A DNA stretch of 49,215 nt from an uncultured Alphaproteobacteria bacterium. Its GTDB lineage: Bacteria > Pseudomonadota > Alphaproteobacteria > HIMB59 > GCA-002718135. A program made the translations under genes and the position numbers. The notes beneath the pieces were generated by a model that searched no databases, was not told the origin of the DNA, and was given only the letters and a program-made list of their open reading frames with translations. The stretch lies in the NCBI GenBank assembly GCA_902517315.1, contig CABYBP010000006.1:1-49215 (forward strand), in the 5' to 3' direction. This document shows, one piece after another, positions 9,532 to 17,491 of this stretch (positions are counted from its first letter, which is position 1; each line of letters starts with the position of its first letter).

Positions 9532-10155
9532 ATGATTGATTTGTATTCATCACCTACCCCTAATGGTCGAAAAATTAGTATTATGCTTGAAGAATTGAGT
9601 GTGGATTTTAATCCTATTTTAGTAAATTTAGAGAAAAAAGAGCAGTTTAGTGAAGAGTTTTCAAAAATATCTCCTGCAAATAAAATTCCTGTAATTGTAG
9701 ATAATGATAACAAACAAACAGTATTCGAATCCGGAGCTATCCTTCTCTATCTTGCAAAAAAATATCATAAATTTCTAAATGAAGATAGATACTGGGAAAT
9801 AATACAATGGGTTTTTTTTCAAATGGCTTACGTTGGGCCATTGCTAGGCCAGGCACATCAGTATTTATTTTACCATCCTGGAAAAAGCAAATTTGCAGAA
9901 GATAAAACTAGAGGCTATGCAAATCATATATATAAAATTTTGGATAAAAGACTTTCAAAACAAGAATATTTTTCAGACACCTATTCTATAGCTGATATTT
10001 CAATTTGGCCTTGGACGGCTCGTTATGAAAGACATCAAATAAATTTACATGATTATCCGAATGTGTTGAGATGGTACAAACAAATATCAACAAGACCTGC
10101 AGTTATTAAAGGATATAATTCTGTAGGTGAATTTTATGAAATCCCTAAGCCTTAA
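9532..10155 (+). CDS. yfcG: Glutathione S-transferase, YfcG/Nu-class type
   Basis: This 207-residue protein has an N-terminal thioredoxin-like GST domain (SPTPNGRKISIMLEE, then NKIPVIVD with the cis-Pro, and ESGAILLYLA that binds the glutathione gamma-glutamyl group). A C-terminal helical domain includes ISIWPWTARYERH. The TPNG motif replacing the usual catalytic Tyr/Ser/Cys region, the Q-W-x-F-x-Q-x-x-x-x-G-P segment and the overall length match E. coli YfcG, a Nu-class enzyme with disulfide-bond reductase activity. Redox or detoxification roles are inferred. Its TAA forms a reciprocal TTAA overlap with the convergent LysE-family gene. Confidence 0.85.
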   Translation: MIDLYSSPTPNGRKISIMLEELSVDFNPILVNLEKKEQFSEEFSKISPANKIPVIVDNDNKQTVFESGAILLYLAKKYHKFLNEDRYWEIIQWVFFQMAYVGPLLGQAHQYLFYHPGKSKFAEDKTRGYANHIYKILDKRLSKQEYFSDTYSIADISIWPWTARYERHQINLHDYPNVLRWYKQISTRPAVIKGYNSVGEFYEIPKP

Positions 10156-10760
10156 GCGTTATAAAATAATACTGAGCCTGCGGTTATAATTAAAAGGATT
10201 GCTAAAAACCATTCAATAATTTTTTTTAATTTTTCATTATTAAGATATTGTCTGATAACACTTCCTCCATACGCCCAAATACTAATGGAAGGAATATTAA
10301 CTACTGTAGACATAATAACCATAAATAGTGTTCCAATTATTATATTTTCATCTTTTGGATAATATAATGTTACTGCAGTTGAACAGATTACCCAAGCTTT
10401 TGGATTTACGAATTGAAACAAAATTGCTTCATAATATTTTAATGGTCTTGATCTATCTTCAGTCTTTGAAATATTTAAAGACCCAAACATTTTATATGCT
10501 AAATAAAGAATGTAGCCTGCTCCAACATATCTTAAAATATCATAGAGTATAGGATAGGTAATAAACAAAGATCCAAGACCTAGACATACAAGCGCTAATT
10601 GCAAACCATGACCAGAAGGAATGCCAAAAATATTAGGTATAGATCTTATAAATCCAAATTTTATACCTGATGCAGTTAAAATACTATTGTTTGGACCTGG
10701 AGTTACGTACATAATAAAATTATACACTGCTAAAGCAGCTATTAATTCCCATGTAATCAT
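10152..10760 (-). CDS. LysE/RhtB-family amino acid exporter
   Basis: This 202-residue protein has about six hydrophobic segments and the diagnostic N-terminal TPGPNNSI motif (residues 20-27) of the LysE/RhtB translocators. A second typical block is the mid-protein FVNPKAW segment. These proteins export amino acids or homoserine-like compounds; the substrate is not evident. Three bases separate its start from the stop of yajQ upstream on the same strand, so it is likely part of the YqaA-RmuC-YajQ-LysE transcription unit. Confidence 0.85.
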   Translation of the reverse strand: MITWELIAALAVYNFIMYVTPGPNNSILTASGIKFGFIRSIPNIFGIPSGHGLQLALVCLGLGSLFITYPILYDILRYVGAGYILYLAYKMFGSLNISKTEDRSRPLKYYEAILFQFVNPKAWVICSTAVTLYYPKDENIIIGTLFMVIMSTVVNIPSISIWAYGGSVIRQYLNNEKLKKIIEWFLAILLIITAGSVLFYNA

Positions 10761-10763
10761 TTT

Positions 10764-11249
10764 TTAATCTCTAAAATTTACAAATTGGACTGGTATACCT
10801 ATCTTAGCATCCTCAATAAGCTTCATTACACTTTGTAAATCATCTTTTTTCTTTCCTTCAACACGAAGTTCATTCCCATTGATCTTTACTTGAACTTTTA
10901 ATTTAGAACTTTTGACATCAGAAGTAATTTTTTTACACAGGGATTGCTCAATTCCTTCTACTAATTCATACGTCTGACGAATTTTATTTCCCCCAGCTTT
11001 TTCCATATCATTTTTTTTTAAACATAAAGGATCAACTTTTCGTCTAACAAAATGAGTAACTAGCATGTCATTTACTTGACCAGCTTTCATTTCATCATCA
11101 GTAATAACAACTATAGTATTTTCTTTTTTTTCTATTGAAGTATCTGATCCTTTAAAATCGTACCTAGTGGTAATTTCTCTTGTCGCATTTCCTAGTGCGT
11201 TATCAATTTCTTGATGATCTAATCTGTTTACAATATCAAAACTAGGCAT
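10764..11249 (-). CDS. yajQ: YajQ family nucleotide-binding protein
   Basis: At 161 residues the protein has the standard length for YajQ, with the near-invariant start MPSFDIVNRLDHQEIDNALG. Other conserved blocks are ITTRYDFKGSDTSIE and the closing IGIPVQFVNFRD. YajQ proteins have two ferredoxin-like domains and bind nucleotides; a homologue in Xanthomonas binds cyclic di-GMP. No other cyclic di-GMP component is visible in this window, so the signalling role is uncertain here. It follows rmuC after 4 bases. Confidence 0.92.
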   Translation of the reverse strand: MPSFDIVNRLDHQEIDNALGNATREITTRYDFKGSDTSIEKKENTIVVITDDEMKAGQVNDMLVTHFVRRKVDPLCLKKNDMEKAGGNKIRQTYELVEGIEQSLCKKITSDVKSSKLKVQVKINGNELRVEGKKKDDLQSVMKLIEDAKIGIPVQFVNFRD

Positions 11250-11253
11250 TTAT

Positions 11254-12216
11254 TTAGTTTATTACATCGTCATTTATATCTGGCAACTGTTTTTTAGTAC
11301 TTAATCTTCCTAATTTTTTCATCTTTTCTACTTTTTTAGTCAAACTACCAGAGCCATCTTGTAGTCGTTGTTTAGCTTCATCCATTTTTGATTTCGCTAA
11401 ATCTAATGAATGATTAGCTTTTATAAAAGACTCATAGACACTGACTGTTTTATCGTAAATATCTGATGCAGCTGATGCTATATCTTTTATTGTTTTTGAT
11501 TGTTTATCAACACGCCACATATTTTCTACAGCTTTAAGTAAAAAAGGCAAAGTTGATGGTCCAACAATAATTATTTTGTTGTTCCATGAATCTTCGAGGA
11601 GTTTATTTGCTTCATTATATAAAGTAAGTAATGCTGGTTCAATTGGGACAAACATTAAAACGTTATCAATTGTGTTTATTCCATATATTTTTGAATAATT
11701 ATCTTTACTCAAACTTCTAATCGAAGTTTTTGTTGAATCCAAAAATTTTTTCAAAAATATTTTCTTTTGTTGATTATCATTTGTATTACAATAATCATGC
11801 CAAGAATCTAAGGACACTTTTGAATCTATAATTATGTGTCTATTACCTGGCATATGAACAATTACATCTGGTTTTTGTAAATTACCATCTTGATCTCTAA
11901 AAGTTTTTTGAGTTGAATACTCTTCTCCTTCTCTCAAACCAACACTATCTAAAATATTTTTAAGTACAAATTCTCCCCAAGGACCTTGTTGAAGTGCGCC
12001 ACCTCTAATTAAAGTATTCTCAATTCTATCTTGAGCTAAATTAAAATTTTGTAAAGATTGCTGAATTGATTGCATATGATTTTTTAAGGAAGTAAGATCA
12101 GTATCATCTTTTATTTCAGAATTTTTTGTTTTGTGAAGAAAAAATAAAATTGATAAAAAACCAATTCCAGATAAAAAACCAATAATGAAAACAAATATAA
12201 GATTTTCAAACATCAC
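11254..12216 (-). CDS. rmuC: DNA recombination protein RmuC
   Basis: The 320-residue protein starts with a membrane anchor (residues 5-27), has a short coiled-coil region (LTSLKNHMQSIQQSLQNF), and then the RmuC domain with GPWGEFVLKNILDSVGL, KPDVIVHMPG and HIIIDSKVSLDSW. This domain belongs to the PD-(D/E)XK nuclease superfamily, and the D...DSK signature is visible. RmuC limits sequence inversions and restricts rearrangements at inverted repeats. It is shorter than E. coli RmuC mainly because of a smaller coiled coil. It lies between yqaA and yajQ with gaps of 3-4 bases. Confidence 0.88.
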   Translation of the reverse strand: MMFENLIFVFIIGFLSGIGFLSILFFLHKTKNSEIKDDTDLTSLKNHMQSIQQSLQNFNLAQDRIENTLIRGGALQQGPWGEFVLKNILDSVGLREGEEYSTQKTFRDQDGNLQKPDVIVHMPGNRHIIIDSKVSLDSWHDYCNTNDNQQKKIFLKKFLDSTKTSIRSLSKDNYSKIYGINTIDNVLMFVPIEPALLTLYNEANKLLEDSWNNKIIIVGPSTLPFLLKAVENMWRVDKQSKTIKDIASAASDIYDKTVSVYESFIKANHSLDLAKSKMDEAKQRLQDGSGSLTKKVEKMKKLGRLSTKKQLPDINDDVIN

Positions 12217-12219
12217 AAA

Positions 12220-12636
12220 TTAAATAAGATATAAATATATTATCAAATATCTAGCAATTTTCCCAATAGATACAAATATTAAAAAAAAAGTAAAATTATA
12301 TTTTACTGTACCTGCTGCAAATGCGATTGGATCTCCAATAATTGGTACCCATGAAAATAATAATGACCATTTTCCATACTTTTTGAAAATATCTGTAGCT
12401 TTCTGGAATAAATATTTATTTACTGGAAACCAAGGTTTCTTAATAAGAAAATTTACAAAGTAACCACATATCCAACTAATTAAAGATCCTAAAATATTAC
12501 CTGCTGAAGCAAAAATTAATAATAAAAATGGATTATACATATTTGATAATAATAGTGCAGATAAATATGTCTCTGAAGCAAAAGGGAAAAAAGTACCTAA
12601 AGACAAACAAAAAATAAATAATGATGAATAGATCAA
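12220..12636 (-). CDS. yqaA: YqaA/SNARE-associated (VTT) family membrane protein
   Basis: This 138-residue membrane protein matches the YqaA branch of the DedA/VTT superfamily. It has a small N-terminal hydrophobic region with FPFASETYLSALL, then ASAGNILGSLISWICGYF, and KYGKWSLLFSWVPIIGDPIAFAAGTVKYN, which carries the family's conserved W-P-x-x-GD-P-x-x-x-x-AG signature. DedA-superfamily proteins include undecaprenyl-phosphate and phospholipid translocases. The start appears to be TTG (12634-12636), since no ATG exists upstream in frame at the expected place. It is divergent from the M24 peptidase across 49 bases. Confidence 0.82.
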   Translation of the reverse strand: MIYSSLFIFCLSLGTFFPFASETYLSALLLSNMYNPFLLLIFASAGNILGSLISWICGYFVNFLIKKPWFPVNKYLFQKATDIFKKYGKWSLLFSWVPIIGDPIAFAAGTVKYNFTFFLIFVSIGKIARYLIIYLYLI

Positions 12637-12685
12637 AGTATTTCTTATTGTTAATTCATGTTAATGCTATGTTACTTATCAATTT

Positions 12686-13828
12686 ATGAACGATTTTCCA
12701 AAAGAAGAATTTATTTCCAGAATTGAAAAAATACAAATACATATTGAAAAAGAAAATATTGATGTAGTTATTATAACTTCTCCGTCAAATTTTAGATATT
12801 TTACTGGACTTGATAGTAATTTTTGGGAAAGCCCTACAAGGCCCTGGTATTTAATTATTTCAAAAAAAAATCCAATAAAAGCAATAATACCATCTATTGG
12901 TATTACTGCTATGCAAAAAACATTAGTCAATGATATCGAATTTTGGGAGTCTCCAAATCCAAAAGATGAAGGAATATCTTTATTGAAAAAAAATATTAAA
13001 AGTTTTCCTAAAAATTCAAATATTGGTTTCGAATTAGGAAATGAAACTTTTTTGCGAATGAGTATTAATGATTATTTGGATATTCAAAAAGATTTATCAG
13101 AATATAATTTTGTTGATGCTAGTAAAATACTTTGGAGTATAAGAAAGATAAAATCTGAAATAGAGATCAATAATATTAAAGAAATTTGTTCTATTACAAG
13201 TAAGGTATTTGATGATTTTTCTCAAAAAATTAATTTAGGAATGAGTGAAAAACAAATTGCATCAATATTTAAAAAAGAATTAATTGAGAGTGGTGCAGAT
13301 TATATTCAATACATGGCGTGTGCTTCAGGACTTAATGGTTATAATCAGATTATCTGTAACCCAACAGAAAAAGTAACTAAAGATGGTGATATTCTAATTA
13401 TTGATACTGGAGCAACTTTAAATGGTTATTTTTCAGATTTCGATAGAAATTTTGGTTTTGGAAAAATTAACAAGCAAGTTTTAGATTCATATAATAAATT
13501 GTGGGAAGCAACTGAGAGAACTTTAGAAATTATAAAACCTGGAACTAGTTGTTCAGAAATATATTCTAAGTTATCTCAAAGTTTAATAACTAACAAAGTA
13601 TCAGTTGGAAGGATGGGTCATGGTTTAGGCTTACAACTAACTGAGCCGCCAAGTATTATGAAAAATGACAAAACTTTACTAGAGAAAAATATGATTATAA
13701 CTCTTGAACCATCAATTGAAATGGACGCAAATAAAATATTAGTACAAGAGGAAAATTTATTAATAACTAAAGACTCCTATAAACTTTTAAGTACTAGAAC
13801 TCCTGAAAATTTACCTATTATTAATTAG
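12686..13828 (+). CDS. M24-family metallopeptidase (Xaa-Pro aminopeptidase/creatinase fold)
   Basis: The 380-residue protein has an N-terminal creatinase domain (about 1-150) and a C-terminal pita-bread M24 domain. The metal ligands can be read: Asp240 (IIDTGA), Asp251 (SDFDRNF), His312 (GHGLGLQLTEPPS), Glu341 (TLEPS) and a Glu at 355/356 (VQEENLLIT). All five being present argues for an active dinuclear metallohydrolase. Xaa-Pro dipeptidase is the default call. The same fold includes creatinase, ectoine hydrolase DoeA and the DMSP lyase DddP, and the substrate cannot be fixed from sequence. It stands alone between a divergent yqaA and the convergent peptide ABC operon. Confidence 0.82.
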   Translation: MNDFPKEEFISRIEKIQIHIEKENIDVVIITSPSNFRYFTGLDSNFWESPTRPWYLIISKKNPIKAIIPSIGITAMQKTLVNDIEFWESPNPKDEGISLLKKNIKSFPKNSNIGFELGNETFLRMSINDYLDIQKDLSEYNFVDASKILWSIRKIKSEIEINNIKEICSITSKVFDDFSQKINLGMSEKQIASIFKKELIESGADYIQYMACASGLNGYNQIICNPTEKVTKDGDILIIDTGATLNGYFSDFDRNFGFGKINKQVLDSYNKLWEATERTLEIIKPGTSCSEIYSKLSQSLITNKVSVGRMGHGLGLQLTEPPSIMKNDKTLLEKNMIITLEPSIEMDANKILVQEENLLITKDSYKLLSTRTPENLPIIN

Positions 13829-15547
13829 TTAAATTATTGATTCAATTTTAGGCATAAGTCTAATTAATTCCTTTGTATATTCATGCTCAGGATTATTAAA
13901 TAATTCCTCTGTATCTTTTGTTTCACAAACAGCACCATTTTTTAGTACAATTATTCGGTTACACATTTGGCGAATTACAGGGAGATCATGACTAATAAAT
14001 AACATGGTTAAATGAAGTTCATCTTGAATATCTTTTAATAAATTCAATATTTGAGCTTGTATACTTACATCCAATGCAGAAGTTGGTTCATCACATATTA
14101 ATAATCTTGGTCTTGTTGCCAAGGCGCGAGCAATAGATATTCTCTGCCTTTGTCCTCCTGAGAATTCATGCGGGTATCGATCTAGAGATTGTCTAGTCAT
14201 GCCAACAATATCTATGAGGTCGTAAACATTTTGTAAAAGTTCATTATTGCTGATATTTTTTTGAAAAAATTTAATTGGTTCTGCAATAATATCCTTAACT
14301 TTGAAACGAGGATTTAGAGATGAGTAAGGGTCTTGAAAAATCATTTGAATTTGACCTCTACTTTTATGTATTTGATATTTTTTATTTGAATTATATAAAG
14401 GTTCATTATTATAAATTAAATTACCTTTGTTAGGACAAACTAATCCAGTGATAATTTTTGCAATAGTTGATTTACCTGAACCTGACTCTCCAACTAATCC
14501 AAGTGTTTCACCTTCAAATAATTCAAAAGATACATTATCTACAGCTTTAACTATTTTATCATTTGGACTTTTATTAGAGCTAAAAGAAAAACTACTTCCT
14601 AAAGAATTATCATCAAAAATTTTTGTCACTTCCTCAAGTTTTAATAATTTTTGATTTTTATTTTCCCTTACCCCCCATGTTTTAATAATATTTTTAGTCA
14701 AATCCTTGGAACTAGATGCGATTTCCTTACCATCAGGGCTAATCAATTTAAATCTATCAATTTTCTTATTTGTTGGTGGTACTGAAATTACTAAGCTTCT
14801 TGCTTCTGTTGATTTCGGATTTGTTAATAATTCTTTAGTCTGTCCTTGTTCTACAATATGTCCGTATCTCATAACAATAACTTTGTCTGTTGTTTCTGCT
14901 ATAACTCCCATATCATGGGTAATAATTATAACTCCAAGATTTCTTTTTTTTGTTAGATCCTTAAGAAGTTCTAATATTTGATATTGAATACTTACGTCTA
15001 AAGCTGTTGTTGGTTCGTCCGCAATTATTAAGTCAGGCTCACAACTTATTGCTAAAGCTATCACAACTCTTTGACGCATTCCTCCACTGAATTGGTGTGG
15101 GTAATTCTCAATTCTTTTTTCAGCATTTTCTATTCCAACCTCTTTGAGTAGTTGAATTGATTTTTTAAGAGAATCTTGATAGCTTAAATTTAAATGTGCT
15201 TGAATAGTTTCAATTAATTGATCTTTTATTTTAAATAGAGGATTTAATGAAGTTTGGGGATCTTGAAAAACAAATCCTATTTTTTTTCCTCTAATATTTT
15301 GAACTATTTCTTCATTACTTCTTAATTCAATATTGTCTATTTTGATTGAACCATCTGTAATTTCACCTGGAGGATCAATCAAGTTAATTATCGCATTTGC
15401 AATTGTAGATTTTCCAGATCCAGACTCGCCAACAATTCCTAATATTTCACCTCTTTCTAAAGAAAATTCTACATTATTGCTTGCAACTATAGTCTCCTTT
15501 CGTGTTGGATAACTTATGTTTAAATTTTTAATTTCTAAAAAACTCAT
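13829..15547 (-). CDS. Peptide ABC transporter, fused dual ATPase (DppD-DppF type)
   Basis: This 572-residue protein holds two complete nucleotide-binding domains, which act as the ATPase pair of the importer. Domain 1 has Walker A GESGSGKST (residues 40-48), signature FSGGMRQRV and Walker B LIIADEPTTALD. Domain 2 repeats these as GLVGESGSGKST, FSGGQRQRI and LLICDEPTSALD. The fused layout is known from YejF and GsiA. ATG 15547 was chosen because it gives a 4-base ATGA overlap with the permease stop; the in-frame ATG at 15586 would extend well into that permease. It is the last gene of the operon (binding protein, DppB, DppC, DppDF). Confidence 0.9.
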   Translation of the reverse strand: MSFLEIKNLNISYPTRKETIVASNNVEFSLERGEILGIVGESGSGKSTIANAIINLIDPPGEITDGSIKIDNIELRSNEEIVQNIRGKKIGFVFQDPQTSLNPLFKIKDQLIETIQAHLNLSYQDSLKKSIQLLKEVGIENAEKRIENYPHQFSGGMRQRVVIALAISCEPDLIIADEPTTALDVSIQYQILELLKDLTKKRNLGVIIITHDMGVIAETTDKVIVMRYGHIVEQGQTKELLTNPKSTEARSLVISVPPTNKKIDRFKLISPDGKEIASSSKDLTKNIIKTWGVRENKNQKLLKLEEVTKIFDDNSLGSSFSFSSNKSPNDKIVKAVDNVSFELFEGETLGLVGESGSGKSTIAKIITGLVCPNKGNLIYNNEPLYNSNKKYQIHKSRGQIQMIFQDPYSSLNPRFKVKDIIAEPIKFFQKNISNNELLQNVYDLIDIVGMTRQSLDRYPHEFSGGQRQRISIARALATRPRLLICDEPTSALDVSIQAQILNLLKDIQDELHLTMLFISHDLPVIRQMCNRIIVLKNGAVCETKDTEELFNNPEHEYTKELIRLMPKIESII

Positions 15548-16467
15548 CTCTTTTTTAATTTTGGATTTAAAGCATCTCTCATCCAATCCCCTAATAAATT
15601 AATTGATAATGCTAAAACAATTAAGAAAATTGCTGGAAAAAAAGTAATCCACCACTCTCCCGAAAATAAAAAATTATTTCCAAATCTTATTAGAGTACCA
15701 AGAGAAGGTGTCGTTGGCGGGACGCCAACACCTAAAAAACTTAAGGTGGACTCTGTAATAATTGCAAGAGCTAATCCAATTGTAGCAATTACCAAAATGG
15801 GTCTAAGTATATTTGGTAAAATATGCTTAAACATAATTAATATATTTGATAATCCAATAATTCTTGAAGCTGAGACATACTCTTTATTTTTTTCTACTAA
15901 AGTTGACGCTCTTGATACTCTTGCAAACTGTGGCCATTCAGAAATACCAATCGCAAATATCAAAACATAAATTGCCATTTCATCATGCATTGATTGTGTA
16001 ATAATTGCTCTTGCAATTCCATCTACAAGTAAAGCCATTAAAATGCTTGGAATAGTTAATTGTACATCTGTAAGACGCATTACAATGATTTCATATCTAC
16101 CTCCAATATATCCAGCAGTTATTCCAAGAAATATTCCAAGTATCATTGCAAAAATTATAGAAGCAAAACCAACTATAAGTGAAATCCTTGAGCCATAAAT
16201 CATTGTTGAAAACATGTCTCTTCCCTGTTGATCAGTACCTAAGATAAAACTAAAATTTCCTCCTTCTGACCATACTGGCGGGGTAAATGCATCCATTAAA
16301 GAAACTGATGCTGGATCAAAAGGATTATAAGGAGCTACTAGCCCAGCAAATACAGAACAAAATAATATAATAAAAAATATGGTTGAAGAAATTACTGCTA
16401 ATTTAGAATTAAAGAAATTATATCCAATATCTGTATCATAAATTTTATTAAATGTTTTAAGCAACAT
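15544..16467 (-). CDS. dppC: Peptide ABC transporter permease, DppC type
   Basis: The 307-residue permease has an N-terminal transmembrane helix, the extracytoplasmic segment with FILGTDQQGRDMFSTMIYGS that is characteristic of DppC/OppC, and five further helices with the cytoplasmic EAA-type loop (EYVSASRIIGLSNILIMFKH, which leads into ILPN). The tail WWITFFPAIFLIVLALSINL is also typical. It forms the membrane channel together with the DppB-type partner encoded immediately upstream, two bases away. Its stop overlaps the ATPase start by 4 bases. Confidence 0.9.
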   Translation of the reverse strand: MLLKTFNKIYDTDIGYNFFNSKLAVISSTIFFIILFCSVFAGLVAPYNPFDPASVSLMDAFTPPVWSEGGNFSFILGTDQQGRDMFSTMIYGSRISLIVGFASIIFAMILGIFLGITAGYIGGRYEIIVMRLTDVQLTIPSILMALLVDGIARAIITQSMHDEMAIYVLIFAIGISEWPQFARVSRASTLVEKNKEYVSASRIIGLSNILIMFKHILPNILRPILVIATIGLALAIITESTLSFLGVGVPPTTPSLGTLIRFGNNFLFSGEWWITFFPAIFLIVLALSINLLGDWMRDALNPKLKKR

Positions 16468-16469
16468 TT

Positions 16470-17447
16470 CTAACTTCCTTCTTCCTTAAATCTAATTCTT
16501 GGATCGATAAAATAGTAAGTGATATCTACTATAAAATTTATCATAACAAATATAAAAGCTACCATAATCATGTATGCTGACATTATTGGAATGTCGACAA
16601 AGTATACGGCCTTGATAAACAATGATCCCATACCAGGCCATTGGAAAACTGTTTCTGTAATTATTGAGAAAGCAATTAATGTTCCGATGTTTATACCCGT
16701 AATAGTAATTACTGGGATTAATCCATTTTTGAGTGCATGCTTGTAATTAATAACACTTCTTTTTATACCTCTTGCTTTTGCAAACTTTATATAATCTGTT
16801 TGTAAAATTTCCATCATTTCAGCACGAACTAATCTTATGACGTAAGTCATTTGAAATAAACTTAAAGTAACAGATGGAAGTATGAGTGCTTTTAGACCAG
16901 AAGTAGTCAAAAAACCTGTAGTCCAAAAACCTAATTGTGTTACCTCACCTCTACCAAAAGATGGAAGAACTCCTAAGATTACTGAAAATAAATAAATTAA
17001 CATTATTCCTATTATGAATGTTGGCAAAGAAACTCCAGCTAGAGAAATCACAAGAATAATATTAGAAATAAAACTGTCTCTGTGAATACCGGTATAGACG
17101 CCCAAGATAACACCACTGATGATAGCAATCAATGCAGATACAAAAACTAATTCTAAAGTAGCAGGCATTCTTTCTGCTATTAAATCTGATACTTCTCTTT
17201 TTAATTGGTATGATATTCCAAAATCACCTTGAATTATATTACCTAAAAAACGAGAAAATTGAATGTAGACAGGGTCATTTAAACCTAATACTTCTCGAAC
17301 TTCAGCGCGTCTTTCATCTGAAGCATCTTCTCCTGTCATACTATTTACTGGATCGCCAACAAAATTAAATAAAGAAAAAGAAACAAAAGCGACAACAATC
17401 ATAACAAGAATTGATTGAAGGAGTCTTTTAAAGAAATAGGTGAGCAT
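16470..17447 (-). CDS. dppB: Peptide ABC transporter permease, DppB type
   Basis: The 325-residue protein has six transmembrane helices and the usual DppB features: the N-terminal helix, the periplasmic block with LGLNDPVYIQFSRFLGNI and GDFGISY, and the EAA loop YIKFAKARGIKRSVINYKHA. The closing FIVDITYYFIDPRIRF is diagnostic for the subfamily. Its ATG lies only 5 bases after a perfect 12-bp hairpin and has no visible Shine-Dalgarno sequence, so translation may be low or depend on hairpin melting. It partners the DppC-type protein; the substrate (peptides, amino compounds or opines) is undetermined. Confidence 0.9.
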   Translation of the reverse strand: MLTYFFKRLLQSILVMIVVAFVSFSLFNFVGDPVNSMTGEDASDERRAEVREVLGLNDPVYIQFSRFLGNIIQGDFGISYQLKREVSDLIAERMPATLELVFVSALIAIISGVILGVYTGIHRDSFISNIILVISLAGVSLPTFIIGIMLIYLFSVILGVLPSFGRGEVTQLGFWTTGFLTTSGLKALILPSVTLSLFQMTYVIRLVRAEMMEILQTDYIKFAKARGIKRSVINYKHALKNGLIPVITITGINIGTLIAFSIITETVFQWPGMGSLFIKAVYFVDIPIMSAYMIMVAFIFVMINFIVDITYYFIDPRIRFKEEGS

Positions 17448-17452
17448 GGATT

Positions 17453-17480
17453 TTTTCTGGCCAGTAAACTGGCCAGAAAA
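17453..17480 (-). promoter_or_regulatory. Perfect 12-bp stem-loop between peptide-binding-protein gene and dppB
   Basis: The arms TTTTCTGGCCAG and CTGGCCAGAAAA pair perfectly around a 4-base loop. The structure begins 12 bases after the stop of the binding-protein gene and ends 5 bases before the dppB ATG. In the transcribed strand it is followed by an A run rather than a U tract, so it is not a standard intrinsic terminator. A role as a 3' stabiliser of the binding-protein message, or as a translational block on dppB, is inferred. Confidence 0.75.
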
Positions 17481-17491
17481 TGTAAATTTTG

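Noticed and set aside
17453..17480. Classic intrinsic terminator after the peptide-binding gene
   Set aside because: The hairpin is perfect but on the transcribed strand it is followed by A residues, not U, so it was listed as a regulatory stem-loop.
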